From Streptomyces griseochromogenes (GTDB taxonomy: Bacteria > Actinomycetota > Actinomycetes > Streptomycetales > Streptomycetaceae): a stretch of 64,000 nucleotides of DNA. The notes below the pieces were generated by a model. It ran no database searches, was not told the origin of the DNA, and worked only from the letters and a program-made list of their open reading frames with translations. This document shows positions 20,154-27,612 of the stretch, piece by piece. The stretch's first letter is position 1. Each line of letters opens with the position of its first letter. The DNA is taken from positions 7,750,001 through 7,814,000 of the forward strand of contig NZ_CP016279.1 of NCBI RefSeq assembly GCF_001542625.1. Direction: 5' to 3'. A program made the position numbers and the translations under genes.

Positions 20154-20767
20154 GGGCGCTGCCCGTCGGCGAGGACGCGCTGCTCGTGGAGGTCTCCTCC
20201 GGCGAGCGGGCACAGGCCCTGCACGCACGGCTGCTGCGCCTTCGCGCGGAGGGCTCGCTGGCCGTCCGGGAGATCGTTCCGGCGGCTCGTACGGTCCTGC
20301 TCGACGGCCTGGACGACCCGGTCCGTTGGGCATCCGAACTGACGACATCCGACGTACTTCCCTCTCCCCCGCGCGCGCGTGAGCTGATCGAGCTGCCCGT
20401 GCGCTACGACGGTCCGGACCTCGCCGAGGTCGCCGCCCGCTGGCAGGTGACCGAGCGCGAGGTGGCCCGGATCCACGCGGGCACCGAGTTCACGGTGGCC
20501 TTCTGCGGGTTCGCGCCCGGCTTCGGCTATCTCACCGGGCTGCCGTCGCACTACGACGTCCCGCGCCGGGCCACCCCGCGTACGGCGGTCCCGGCCGGCG
20601 CGGTGGCACTGGCGGGGCCGTACACGGGTGTGTACCCGCGCTCCTCGCCGGGCGGCTGGCAGCTGATCGGCACGACGGAGGCGGTGCTGTGGGACCACAC
20701 GCGCGTACCGGCCGCACTGCTCTCACCGGGCACCCACGTGCGCTTCGTACCGGTGGAGGGCGCATGA
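20150..20767 (+). CDS. pxpB: 5-oxoprolinase subunit PxpB (KipI/allophanate hydrolase subunit 1 family)
   Basis: A 205-aa protein with the KipI-type cyclophilin-like domain; the family motif FCGFAPGFGYLTGLP lies near residue 120 and YTGVYPRSSPGGWQLIG near 160. It pairs with PxpC. ATG 20150 overlaps the pxpA stop and the gene's own stop overlaps the pxpC start, so all three subunits are translationally coupled and probably made in equal amounts. In Bacillus the KipI homologue inhibits a kinase, but the gene order here supports the enzyme role. Confidence 0.95.
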   Translation: MRALPVGEDALLVEVSSGERAQALHARLLRLRAEGSLAVREIVPAARTVLLDGLDDPVRWASELTTSDVLPSPPRARELIELPVRYDGPDLAEVAARWQVTEREVARIHAGTEFTVAFCGFAPGFGYLTGLPSHYDVPRRATPRTAVPAGAVALAGPYTGVYPRSSPGGWQLIGTTEAVLWDHTRVPAALLSPGTHVRFVPVEGA

Positions 20768-21633
20768 CCGATCGTGCGCTCGTGGTCGTGCGGGCCGGGG
20801 CGCTGACCACCGTGCAGGACCTCGGGCGGCCCGGGTACGCGCACCTCGGTGTGCCCCGTTCCGGGGCGCTCGACCCGCATGCGGCCGCCCTGGTCAACCG
20901 CCTGGCCGGCAACGCGCCGGACGCGGCCGTGCTGGAGACCACGGTCAACGGCTGTGCGCTGCGGCCCCGTTCGGCGGTGACCGTGGCGGTCGGGGGCGCG
21001 CCCTGCCCGGTGGCGGTGGGTGGCCGCCCGGCGGCGTGGGGCGCCCCGGTGGTCGTACCGGCCGGTGAACTGCTGGAGGTGGGGACGGCCGTGGCGGGTG
21101 TGCGCGCCTACGTGGCCGTCTCCGGCGGCATCGCCGTGGCGCCGGTCCTCGGCAGCCGGGCCACCGACCTGTTGTCCGGCCTCGGCCCGGCGCCGCTCGC
21201 GGACGGCACGGTGCTGCCGCTCGGTGCCCCGGCGGGCTCTCCCGCGCGCGTGGACAGCGCCCCGCAGCCGCGCCCGCCGGCCGAGCTGGTGCTCCGGGTG
21301 GCCCTGGGACCGCGCGACAACTGGTTCACGGCGCGCGCGGTCCGGGATCTCACCACGCGCGCGTACCAGGTGTCCTCGGCGAGCAACCGGATCGGCCTGC
21401 GCACCGAGGGACCCGCCCTCGAGCGGGCCCGGCCCGGTGAACTCCCCAGCGAGGGCATGGTGCTCGGCGCGGTCCAGGTGCCACCGGACGGCCGTCCGGT
21501 GGTGTTCCTGGCCGACCACCCGACCACCGGGGGCTACCCGGTGATCGCCGTGGTCCGCACCGCGGATCTGTCCGCGGCCGCGCAGGCGGTGCCGGGCACC
21601 CCGGTCAGGTTCGTGACCGTACGGCGCCGCTGA
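20764..21633 (+). CDS. pxpC: 5-oxoprolinase subunit PxpC (KipA/allophanate hydrolase subunit 2 family)
   Basis: A 289-aa protein with the PxpC/KipA features TTVQDLGRPGYAHLGVPRSG at the N-terminus, SGALDPHAAALVNRLAGN, YVAVSGGIAV, and the late motif SSASNRIGLRTEGP and GYPVIAVV. With PxpB it forms the ATP-using partner of PxpA. Starts with ATG in an ATGA overlap. Unusually, its last 100 bp overlap the 3' end of the convergent SGNH hydrolase gene, so the two mRNAs would be complementary there. Confidence 0.95.
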   Translation: MTDRALVVVRAGALTTVQDLGRPGYAHLGVPRSGALDPHAAALVNRLAGNAPDAAVLETTVNGCALRPRSAVTVAVGGAPCPVAVGGRPAAWGAPVVVPAGELLEVGTAVAGVRAYVAVSGGIAVAPVLGSRATDLLSGLGPAPLADGTVLPLGAPAGSPARVDSAPQPRPPAELVLRVALGPRDNWFTARAVRDLTTRAYQVSSASNRIGLRTEGPALERARPGELPSEGMVLGAVQVPPDGRPVVFLADHPTTGGYPVIAVVRTADLSAAAQAVPGTPVRFVTVRRR

Positions 21634-22502
21634 GCCTCGGCGTCGTCGGGGGCGCGCTGCGACTGCCCGGCCGTCGGCAGGGCGGCCAGCGCCGCGGACA
21701 CCGCGGCCGTGGCGCGCAGGTCGAGGCGCGCGCTGGTGCCCCGCGCGCGGTGTCTCATCTCGTCGGCGGCCAGGTGGATCAGTTGCGGCAGCAGGTCCCT
21801 GCACCGCCTGACCACCCAGGCGGTACCCGCGGTGGCCAGCCACAGCAGGCTCGCCGACCGCGTCGGGGCGGGGAACTCGGGTTCGGCGGACGGCGGCATG
21901 CCCGTAGCCATGCCCGCCTGCGCGAGCAGGGCGTGGAAGCGGACGGCCAGCTGCCGGTGACCGCGCTCGCCCGGGTGCAGCCGGTCCGCACTCCACAGGG
22001 CGCGGTCGGTGAGCCATTCGCCGTCCGAGGCGTGCAGGTGGACGGCCCCGTAGCGGTCGGACAGCGCGTGGACCACCTCGTTGACGGCCCGCTGCCGGCG
22101 GGCCAGCGGGCGGGCCAGAGCGGCCGGGAGGCGCAGCATCGCACCCGGATCGGGCAGGCAGGCGGTGAGCACGGTCGCCCCCTGGCCGGTGAAGGCCGCG
22201 CACACCTGGTCGAGCCGGGCGGCGACGGCGTGGATGTCGAAGGTGGCGCGCAGGGTGTCGTTGACGCCGATGACCACGGCCACCAGGTCGGGACGCAGCG
22301 CGAGGCCCGCGGGAGTCTGGCGCTCCAGCACGTCCCGCGTCTGGGCCCCGCTGACCGCGAGGTTGGTGAACTCCACGCTCGCGACGTCTGCGGCGAGGCC
22401 GCCGGCCAGCAGCGCCGCCCAGCCCCGCCAGCCGTTCCCGACGGGGTCGCCCACGCCCTCGGTCAGCGAGTCACCGAGGGCCACGAAGCGAACGGCTCTC
22501 AT
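21534..22502 (-). CDS. SGNH/GDSL-type esterase or deacylase
   Basis: A 322-aa hydrolase. Block I is FVALGDSLTEGVGDP (Ser near residue 12), the Gly block LAVSGAQTRDVL, the Asn block VVIGVNDTLRA and the C-terminal catalytic DRLHPGERGHRQLA (Asp and His near 170), so the complete SGNH set is present. No signal peptide, thus cytoplasmic. The last 120 residues are outside the domain and look disordered. It is the third gene of an operon with two glycosyltransferases (ATGA overlap with the second), which suggests it trims an acyl or acetyl group from a glycolipid or sugar intermediate. Its 3' end overlaps pxpC by 100 bp. Confidence 0.88.
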   Translation of the reverse strand: MRAVRFVALGDSLTEGVGDPVGNGWRGWAALLAGGLAADVASVEFTNLAVSGAQTRDVLERQTPAGLALRPDLVAVVIGVNDTLRATFDIHAVAARLDQVCAAFTGQGATVLTACLPDPGAMLRLPAALARPLARRQRAVNEVVHALSDRYGAVHLHASDGEWLTDRALWSADRLHPGERGHRQLAVRFHALLAQAGMATGMPPSAEPEFPAPTRSASLLWLATAGTAWVVRRCRDLLPQLIHLAADEMRHRARGTSARLDLRATAAVSAALAALPTAGQSQRAPDDAEAQRRRTVTNLTGVPGTACAAADRSAVRTTAITG

Positions 22503-23680
22503 GCCACGCCCTCCCGGGCGGCGGGGCGGGTCGAGGCGTCCTCACGCCTGAGCGCTTTCGCGTCGTGCGCCGCCAGGAACGCCTCCACCGACGCGCCCCA
22601 GCCGAAGCACTCCGCACGCGCGCGTGCGGCCTCGCGCCGCTCCGGCCCGGAGCGCGACAGGAGCAGCTCCACGGCGTCCGCGAACGCCTCACCGCGGTCG
22701 GCCGCCGTCGCACCGGCCGATCCGATCACCTCGGGCAGCGCCGAGGACGCGCTGGCCACCACGGGCGTGCCGCACGCCATGGCCTCGAGCGCGGCCAGGC
22801 CGAAGGTCTCGGCCGGTCCCGGCGCCAGGGCCACGTCGGCGGACGCCTGGAGCGCACCGAGGACGGCCCGGTCGGAGACATGCCCCAGGAACGTCACCGG
22901 CAGCCCGCGCTCGCGCGCACGCTGTTCGAGCCGCAGCCGCAGCGGCCCGTCCCCGGCCACGACCAGCACGGCCCGCCGCCCGCGGCGCAGCAACGCCTCC
23001 AGGGCGTCCAGCGCCGTGCCGGGCCGCTTCTCCACGGACAGCCGGGAGCACATCACGAGCAGCGCCTCGTCCACGCGCGCGTGCAGGGCACGCAGCCCCG
23101 GGTCGCGCAGCGCGGGGTGGCGCGCCATCAGGTCGACGCCGAGGGGGGCGCGTACGACGTTGCGCGCACCGATCCGTACGAACTCGCGCTCGGCGAACTC
23201 CGTCGTGCACACGATGCGCGAGTAGACGTGCGCGGTGCGGATGTTGAGGGCGTCGGCGGCCCGGCGGGACAGGCTCTCGGACAGGCCCCAGGTGCGCAGC
23301 ACGCCGTCGGCGGTCTCGTGGGAGACCATCACGGCGGGCACTCTCGCCCGCCGGGCCCAGCGGCCGGTCCAGCGCAGGGTCGTCCGGTCGGAGACCTCCA
23401 GGCGGTCCGGTGCCAGTTCCTCCAGGAGGTCCGCCACACGCCGCTTGTCGGTCAGGACGCGGTAGCCGCCGGTGCCGGGCAGCAGCGGGCCGGGCAGGGT
23501 GATGACCCGGCCCTGCTCGGTGTCGCGGTCGGTGTACCGCTCGCCCGGAACTATCAGCACCGGCTCGTGCCCCGCCGCCAGAAAACCCCTGCCCAGTTCC
23601 CGCAGGGCCGTGCGCAGGCCGCCGGAGGACGGGGCGACGAAGTTGGCGAGCCGCACGATGCGCAAGGGCTTGCCGATCAT
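22499..23680 (-). CDS. GT4-family glycosyltransferase (second of a pair)
   Basis: A 393-aa retaining GT-B glycosyltransferase. The N-terminal acceptor domain starts IVRLANFVAPSSGGLRTAL; the C-terminal donor domain has SRLSVEKRPGTALDALEAL, VVAGDGPLRLRLE, and the EX7E motif in PAETFGLAALEAMACGTPVVA. The open frame extends to 24844 through the upstream gene in another register, but ATG 23680 overlapping the upstream stop in an ATGA is the natural start. It probably adds a hexose to a lipid or small acceptor made by the preceding enzyme; donor and acceptor are unknown. Confidence 0.9.
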   Translation of the reverse strand: MIGKPLRIVRLANFVAPSSGGLRTALRELGRGFLAAGHEPVLIVPGERYTDRDTEQGRVITLPGPLLPGTGGYRVLTDKRRVADLLEELAPDRLEVSDRTTLRWTGRWARRARVPAVMVSHETADGVLRTWGLSESLSRRAADALNIRTAHVYSRIVCTTEFAEREFVRIGARNVVRAPLGVDLMARHPALRDPGLRALHARVDEALLVMCSRLSVEKRPGTALDALEALLRRGRRAVLVVAGDGPLRLRLEQRARERGLPVTFLGHVSDRAVLGALQASADVALAPGPAETFGLAALEAMACGTPVVASASSALPEVIGSAGATAADRGEAFADAVELLLSRSGPERREAARARAECFGWGASVEAFLAAHDAKALRREDASTRPAAREGVA

Positions 23681-24807
23681 GCCGCCACCACCGTCCTGCG
23701 TGCCGCGAGCACGTCTTCGTAGTGCGCGATCAACTGGTCGCCGATGGCGGCCCAGGTGCGGCCCTCGACCGTGGCCCGTGCGGCGGCTCCGTACGAGGCC
23801 CGCAGGCCGGGGTCGGCGGCCAGGGTGCGTACGGCCTCCCGTACGGCGTCCGCGTCGCGCGGCGGGACGAGCAGCCCGGTGCGGCCGTGGTCGACGAGGT
23901 CGAGCGGGCCGCCGGCGGCGGGAGCGACCACGGGAACCCCGCTGGCCATGGCCTCCTGGACGGTCTGGCAGAACGTCTCGAAGGGGCCGGTGTGCGCGAA
24001 CACGTCCAGCGAGGCGAAGATCCGGGCGAGGTCGTCGCCGGTGCGACGGCCCAGGAAGACCGCGCCGGGCAGGGCCTCGGTGAGGTGGGCGTGGCTGGGT
24101 CCGTCGCCCACGACCACGACGCGTACGCCCTCCAGGCCGCAGACTCCGGCGAGGAGTTCGACGTGCTTCTCGGGGGCGAGCCGGCCGACGTAGCCGACGA
24201 TCAGTTCGCCGTTCGGGGCGAGCTCGCGGCGCAGCGCCTCGTCTCGCCGATCCGGCCGGAAACGGACGGTGTCCACGCCCCGCTGCCACAGCCGTACCCG
24301 GGGCACGCCATGTGCCTCCAGGTCGTTCAGGGCGGCGCTGGACGGTGCCAGGGTGCGGTCGGCGGCGGAGTGGACGGAGCGGATCCGGCGCCAGGCGGCA
24401 GCCTCGCCGGCGCCCATGTACGTACGGGCGTAGCCGGCCAGGTCGGTCTGGTAGACGGCGACGGCGGGGATGCCGAGCCGGGCGGCGGCTGCCATGCCGC
24501 GGACGCCGAGGACGAAGGGACTTGCCAGGTGAACGACGTCGGCGCGGTGCTCGGTGAGCGCCGCGGCCAGGCGTCGGCTGGGGAGCGCGACGCGCACCTG
24601 GGGATAGCCGGGGAGGGGGAGGGAGGGGACACGGACGACGGGGCACGGAGCCTCGAGGGCGTCGGCCTTGGTGCCGGGCGCGGGGGCCGGCGCGACGACG
24701 AGCGGGAGGTGGCCGCGATCCACGAGGTGCCGGGCGGTCTGGAGCGCGCAGTGGGCAACGCCGTTCACATCGGGGGGAAAGGATTCGGTCACGATGACGA
24801 CACGCAT
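23677..24807 (-). CDS. GT4 glycosyltransferase, MgtA-like (mannosyltransferase type)
   Basis: A 376-aa GT-B enzyme that reads closely like the mycobacterial MgtA (mannosyltransferase acting on glucuronosyl-diacylglycerol): IVTESFPPDVNGVAHCALQ, DVVHLASPFVLGVRG, VAVYQTDLAGYARTY, RGVDTVRFRPDRRDE, VGYVGRLAPEKHVELLAG, and EX7E in PFETFCQTVQEAMASG. It probably transfers mannose from GDP-mannose to a glycolipid on the inner membrane face. First gene of a three-gene overlapping operon (GT, GT, SGNH hydrolase), suggesting a glycolipid branch pathway. The MgtA comparison is from memory. Confidence 0.9.
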   Translation of the reverse strand: MRVVIVTESFPPDVNGVAHCALQTARHLVDRGHLPLVVAPAPAPGTKADALEAPCPVVRVPSLPLPGYPQVRVALPSRRLAAALTEHRADVVHLASPFVLGVRGMAAAARLGIPAVAVYQTDLAGYARTYMGAGEAAAWRRIRSVHSAADRTLAPSSAALNDLEAHGVPRVRLWQRGVDTVRFRPDRRDEALRRELAPNGELIVGYVGRLAPEKHVELLAGVCGLEGVRVVVVGDGPSHAHLTEALPGAVFLGRRTGDDLARIFASLDVFAHTGPFETFCQTVQEAMASGVPVVAPAAGGPLDLVDHGRTGLLVPPRDADAVREAVRTLAADPGLRASYGAAARATVEGRTWAAIGDQLIAHYEDVLAARRTVVAA

Positions 24808-24954
24808 AGGGGTGTTGTCGCCGCGCCGGACGTGGCCGCGTCAACGTCGATCTTTCCGGACGGGGAACGTCCCATGAGCGTTGGTCTGCACACCCGAGCA
24901 GGTCAGCCGGCCGTCATGACCACCTGACCTCCGGGTCACCCCGTGTTCACCCGG

Positions 24955-24972
24955 CGGGCGGTCTCCCGCCCG
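24955..24972. terminator. Hairpin between HEAT-repeat gene and glycosyltransferase operon
   Basis: CGGGCGG-TCTC-CCGCCCG, a perfect 7-bp stem with a 4-nt loop, 29 nt past the stop of the HEAT-like gene on the minus strand. No U-run follows, as is common in Streptomyces terminators. The remaining 193-bp gap should hold the promoter of the glycosyltransferase operon; no clear boxes were assigned. Confidence 0.4.
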
Positions 24973-25000
24973 TCCCATGCGTGCGACGGTGCCCGGTGGG

Positions 25001-26419
25001 TCACATGGCTTGCGCGTCCGGTCCGAAGCGGCTGCGGACCGCCGTCTGTACCTCGTCCTCCTCGGCCGGGTCGGTGGCGAGGCGACGCAGTCGCTCGACG
25101 ACCCGGGCGTCACCGGTCTCGGCGTGCCGGGCGGCGATTTCGCGGGTGGTCTCCTCGCAGTCCCACAGGCATTCGACGGCGAAGCCGGCGGCGAAGGAGG
25201 AGTCGGTGGCGGCCAGGGCGCGGGCGGCGCGGCCGCGCAGGTGGGAGGAGGCCGTCTCCCGGTAGATATGGCGCAGCACGGGGGCGGCGCAGGCGATGCC
25301 GAGCCGTCCGGTGCCGTCGACCAGGGTCCACAGGGTGGGCGCGTCGGGGCCCTCGCCGCGCACGGCCTCGCGCAGGGCGCCGAGGACCAGGTCGCTGTCC
25401 TGGGCTCCGCCGCGGCAGGCGAGCATGCGTCCGGCGGCCGCGCCGATGACGTCGGGGCGCTGGGCCCAGCCGCGGGCGCGGTCGACGGCGGCGATGCTGC
25501 GCATCCGTTCGAAGGCGTCGACGGCGGCCTCCACGACGACGGTCGGCCCGTCGGCGACGGCGGCTTCGATCAGGTCGAGGGCCGCGGGGTCGTCGCTGTC
25601 GGCGAGATAGCGCAGTGCCGTGCAGCGGGCGCCGTCGATGCCGTTCCTGGCGGCCTGGAGGATCTCCGGACGGTCCTCGGGTCCGGCCACGGCGACCAGA
25701 CAGCGGGCGGCCGGCACATGGAGGGCGGCACCGCGTTCGATGCCCTGCTGGGCCCACTCGAAGACGGCTCGCACGCTCCATCCGGGGCGGGGCCCGGTGG
25801 GCCGCATCTGGCGCTGCCAGCGGTCGAAACAGCCGGTTTCCTGGGCGGCACGCACGCGCGTGGCGATCGATTCGCGCGGATCCTCGGCCCACAGCCGCCA
25901 GGGCCTCGGCTCGAAGGCGTCGCGCACGGCGACGGCCAGCTCGGCCTCGCCCTCGGGATCGGTGGCGAAGCGGGCCAGGACGGGGGCGGCGAGCGCGCGC
26001 AGGCCCGCGTCGTCGTCCCTCAGGGCCAGCTCGTCCAGGGCCCAGGCCCAGTTGGAGCCGTGGGCGGCGTACCTGCGCAGCAGTTCGAGCGCGTCCCGCC
26101 TGCCGTAGGAGGCGAGGTGCCCGAGGACGGCCAGCGCGAGGCCGGTGCGGGACTCGTCGGTGTCGAGGACGTCCTCGGCGTCGAAGAGGTGCGCCTCGAT
26201 GGCGTCCAGCTCGCCGTTCAGGTCGAGGTAGAGCCGGGCGTAGTAGAGGGAGCGGTTCTCCACCTGCCAGTCGTGGCGGGGGTCGCGCAGCACGCAGTGG
26301 TTCAGGGCCGCGAGCGCTTCCGCGCGCGGGGCGGTGAGCGCGTGCAGCGTGCCGTCGCCGCGGCCGCGCTGGAGCAGGCCGAGCAGCGTACCGCTGGGCG
26401 CTATGACCGGATCGAACAT
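25001..26419 (-). CDS. HEAT-like repeat protein, unknown function
   Basis: A 472-aa all-helical protein built of repeated pairs of amphipathic helices rich in Ala, Leu, Arg and Asp (for example ALRYLADSDDPAALDLIEAA, VVEAAVDAFERMRSIAA, LRGRAARALAATDSSFAAG), typical HEAT/Armadillo scaffolds. Such proteins bind partner proteins and are seldom enzymes. ATG 26419 is chosen over GTG 26434 because GTGAGG is 9 nt upstream. Single gene; neighbours give no firm clue. Confidence 0.75.
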   Translation of the reverse strand: MFDPVIAPSGTLLGLLQRGRGDGTLHALTAPRAEALAALNHCVLRDPRHDWQVENRSLYYARLYLDLNGELDAIEAHLFDAEDVLDTDESRTGLALAVLGHLASYGRRDALELLRRYAAHGSNWAWALDELALRDDDAGLRALAAPVLARFATDPEGEAELAVAVRDAFEPRPWRLWAEDPRESIATRVRAAQETGCFDRWQRQMRPTGPRPGWSVRAVFEWAQQGIERGAALHVPAARCLVAVAGPEDRPEILQAARNGIDGARCTALRYLADSDDPAALDLIEAAVADGPTVVVEAAVDAFERMRSIAAVDRARGWAQRPDVIGAAAGRMLACRGGAQDSDLVLGALREAVRGEGPDAPTLWTLVDGTGRLGIACAAPVLRHIYRETASSHLRGRAARALAATDSSFAAGFAVECLWDCEETTREIAARHAETGDARVVERLRRLATDPAEEDEVQTAVRSRFGPDAQAM

Positions 26420-26719
26420 GGGAAACAGCCTCACATCAAGCGTCGACGCAACCGGGAAACACGCACTACCTGGCCGCGTGACACAACGTCGGAGCGCCCG
26501 CCGTCTCTTGCTTGCTGTAGACCATTTCTCTCTGCCTCTCGTCGGTGGCCCATGCGGACCGCATCACGGTCCGCGCGGTGCGGCAACACCTGCCCAGCCA
26601 TCGCGTCCGTGAATCACGTCGTCATGATGACCCGCGGTGTGTGCTGCCGCGACCGTATTTCCGGCGGCCCTTTACCGCCTCCCCCGTTTTCTGTGTCGTG
26701 CCTGGTCGGGACCGGCGCG
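26420..26719. other. 300-bp intergenic region upstream of the HEAT-like gene
   Basis: Both flanking genes are on the minus strand, so this holds the end of the ankyrin transcript and the HEAT-like promoter. It contains one strong hairpin (26554-26574, listed separately) and an A+T-richer stretch near 26515-26545. I see no coding frame with Streptomyces codon bias. Confidence 0.5.
26554..26574. terminator. Hairpin downstream of the ankyrin gene
   Basis: GCGGACCG-CATCA-CGGTCCGC: a perfect 8-bp stem with a 5-nt loop, about 145 nt after the ankyrin stop on the minus strand. No U-run. Terminator or processing hairpin are both possible. Confidence 0.4.
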
Positions 26720-27112
26720 TCAGTGCGCGCCGAACAACTCCAGGAGTTCCGTCTTGCCGAACATGCGCGCCGTGTCGAGGGCCGAGGGGGTTCCCGCGGC
26801 CGGGTCGGCGCCGCCCTCCAGGAGGGCCTTGATCACTTCCGTCTCTCCCTTGAAGACGGCCCCCGCGAGCGGGGTCTGACCTCGGTCGTTGATACGGTCC
26901 GCCTCCGCGCCACGGGCGAGCAGAGCATGTACCGCGTCGGCGTGACCGTGGTAGGCGGCGAGCATCACCAGGGAGTCCCCGCGGTCGTTGGTGAGGCCGG
27001 CCGGAACGCCCGCGTCGACGTACGCCACCAGCTCCTCCGTCCGGCCCCGCCGCGCCAGATCGAAGATCTTGGTCGCCAGCTCCACGACCTCGGGGTCGGG
27101 GGCTTCGCTCAT
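26720..27112 (-). CDS. Ankyrin repeat protein
   Basis: A 130-aa protein with about three ankyrin repeats: DRGDSLVMLAAYHGHADAVHALLARGA (residues about 43-70), DRGQTPLAGAVFKGETEVIKALLEGGAD (about 75-103), and a shorter last one ending in ALDTARMFGKTELLELF. Such small ankyrin proteins are protein-binding modules and are widespread in actinobacteria. ATG 27112 is preceded by GAGAGG. It diverges from the small membrane/FtsK-like gene pair; no partner is identifiable. Confidence 0.9.
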   Translation of the reverse strand: MSEAPDPEVVELATKIFDLARRGRTEELVAYVDAGVPAGLTNDRGDSLVMLAAYHGHADAVHALLARGAEADRINDRGQTPLAGAVFKGETEVIKALLEGGADPAAGTPSALDTARMFGKTELLELFGAH

Positions 27113-27377
27113 TGACCGAACCGCCTCTCATTACAACCGTTCAGGTGAATCGCAAGAGTACTGGCTCGCGCCTCACATGACCCGATGTGCCCGAGGTAAA
27201 GATCACTGCAGAGCCCGCGGGACGCAAGCGCCCTGCTCAACCGGACCATGGACGGCTCCACCGCGCGAGGGAAAAGCACCCCATTTCACCCGGTTGCACC
27301 TTTTATCGTATAGACACATCCTGTGATCCTGGAAGTACTCATGGTGACTGTCCCCTCCCGACACCAGGAGACCTCAA

Positions 27378-27572
27378 ATGATCCTCTCCATCTCAGGCGT
27401 CATGCTGCTCGGCGTGGTCGTCTTCCTCTTCTTCCGCAAGGACGGCCTCAAGGGCTCGCACGCGTGCACCTCGGCCCTGTTCGGCTTCTACCTGGCCAGC
27501 ACGGGCATCGCACCCAGTATCAAGGCGGGCGGCGAGAGCCTGGCGAGCTTGCTCGGCGGCATCAAGTTCTGA
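27378..27572 (+). CDS. Small hydrophobic membrane protein (Spd/Tra-accessory-like)
   Basis: A 64-aa protein: membrane helix 1 (ILSISGVMLLGVVVFLFF), a short basic hinge (RKDGLKGSH) and a second hydrophobic segment (ACTSALFGFYLASTGIAPSI). Short proteins of this design precede the FtsK-like transfer gene in actinomycete conjugative elements. AGGAG lies before ATG 27378. The FtsK-like gene follows 40 bp downstream with its own AGGAG, so the two are one operon. Probably a membrane partner of that ATPase (inferred from the pairing). Confidence 0.8.
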   Translation: MILSISGVMLLGVVVFLFFRKDGLKGSHACTSALFGFYLASTGIAPSIKAGGESLASLLGGIKF

Positions 27573-27612
27573 GGCAGCCCGTCCCGCCCGTACGCACCAA
27601 CAGGAGACAGCA

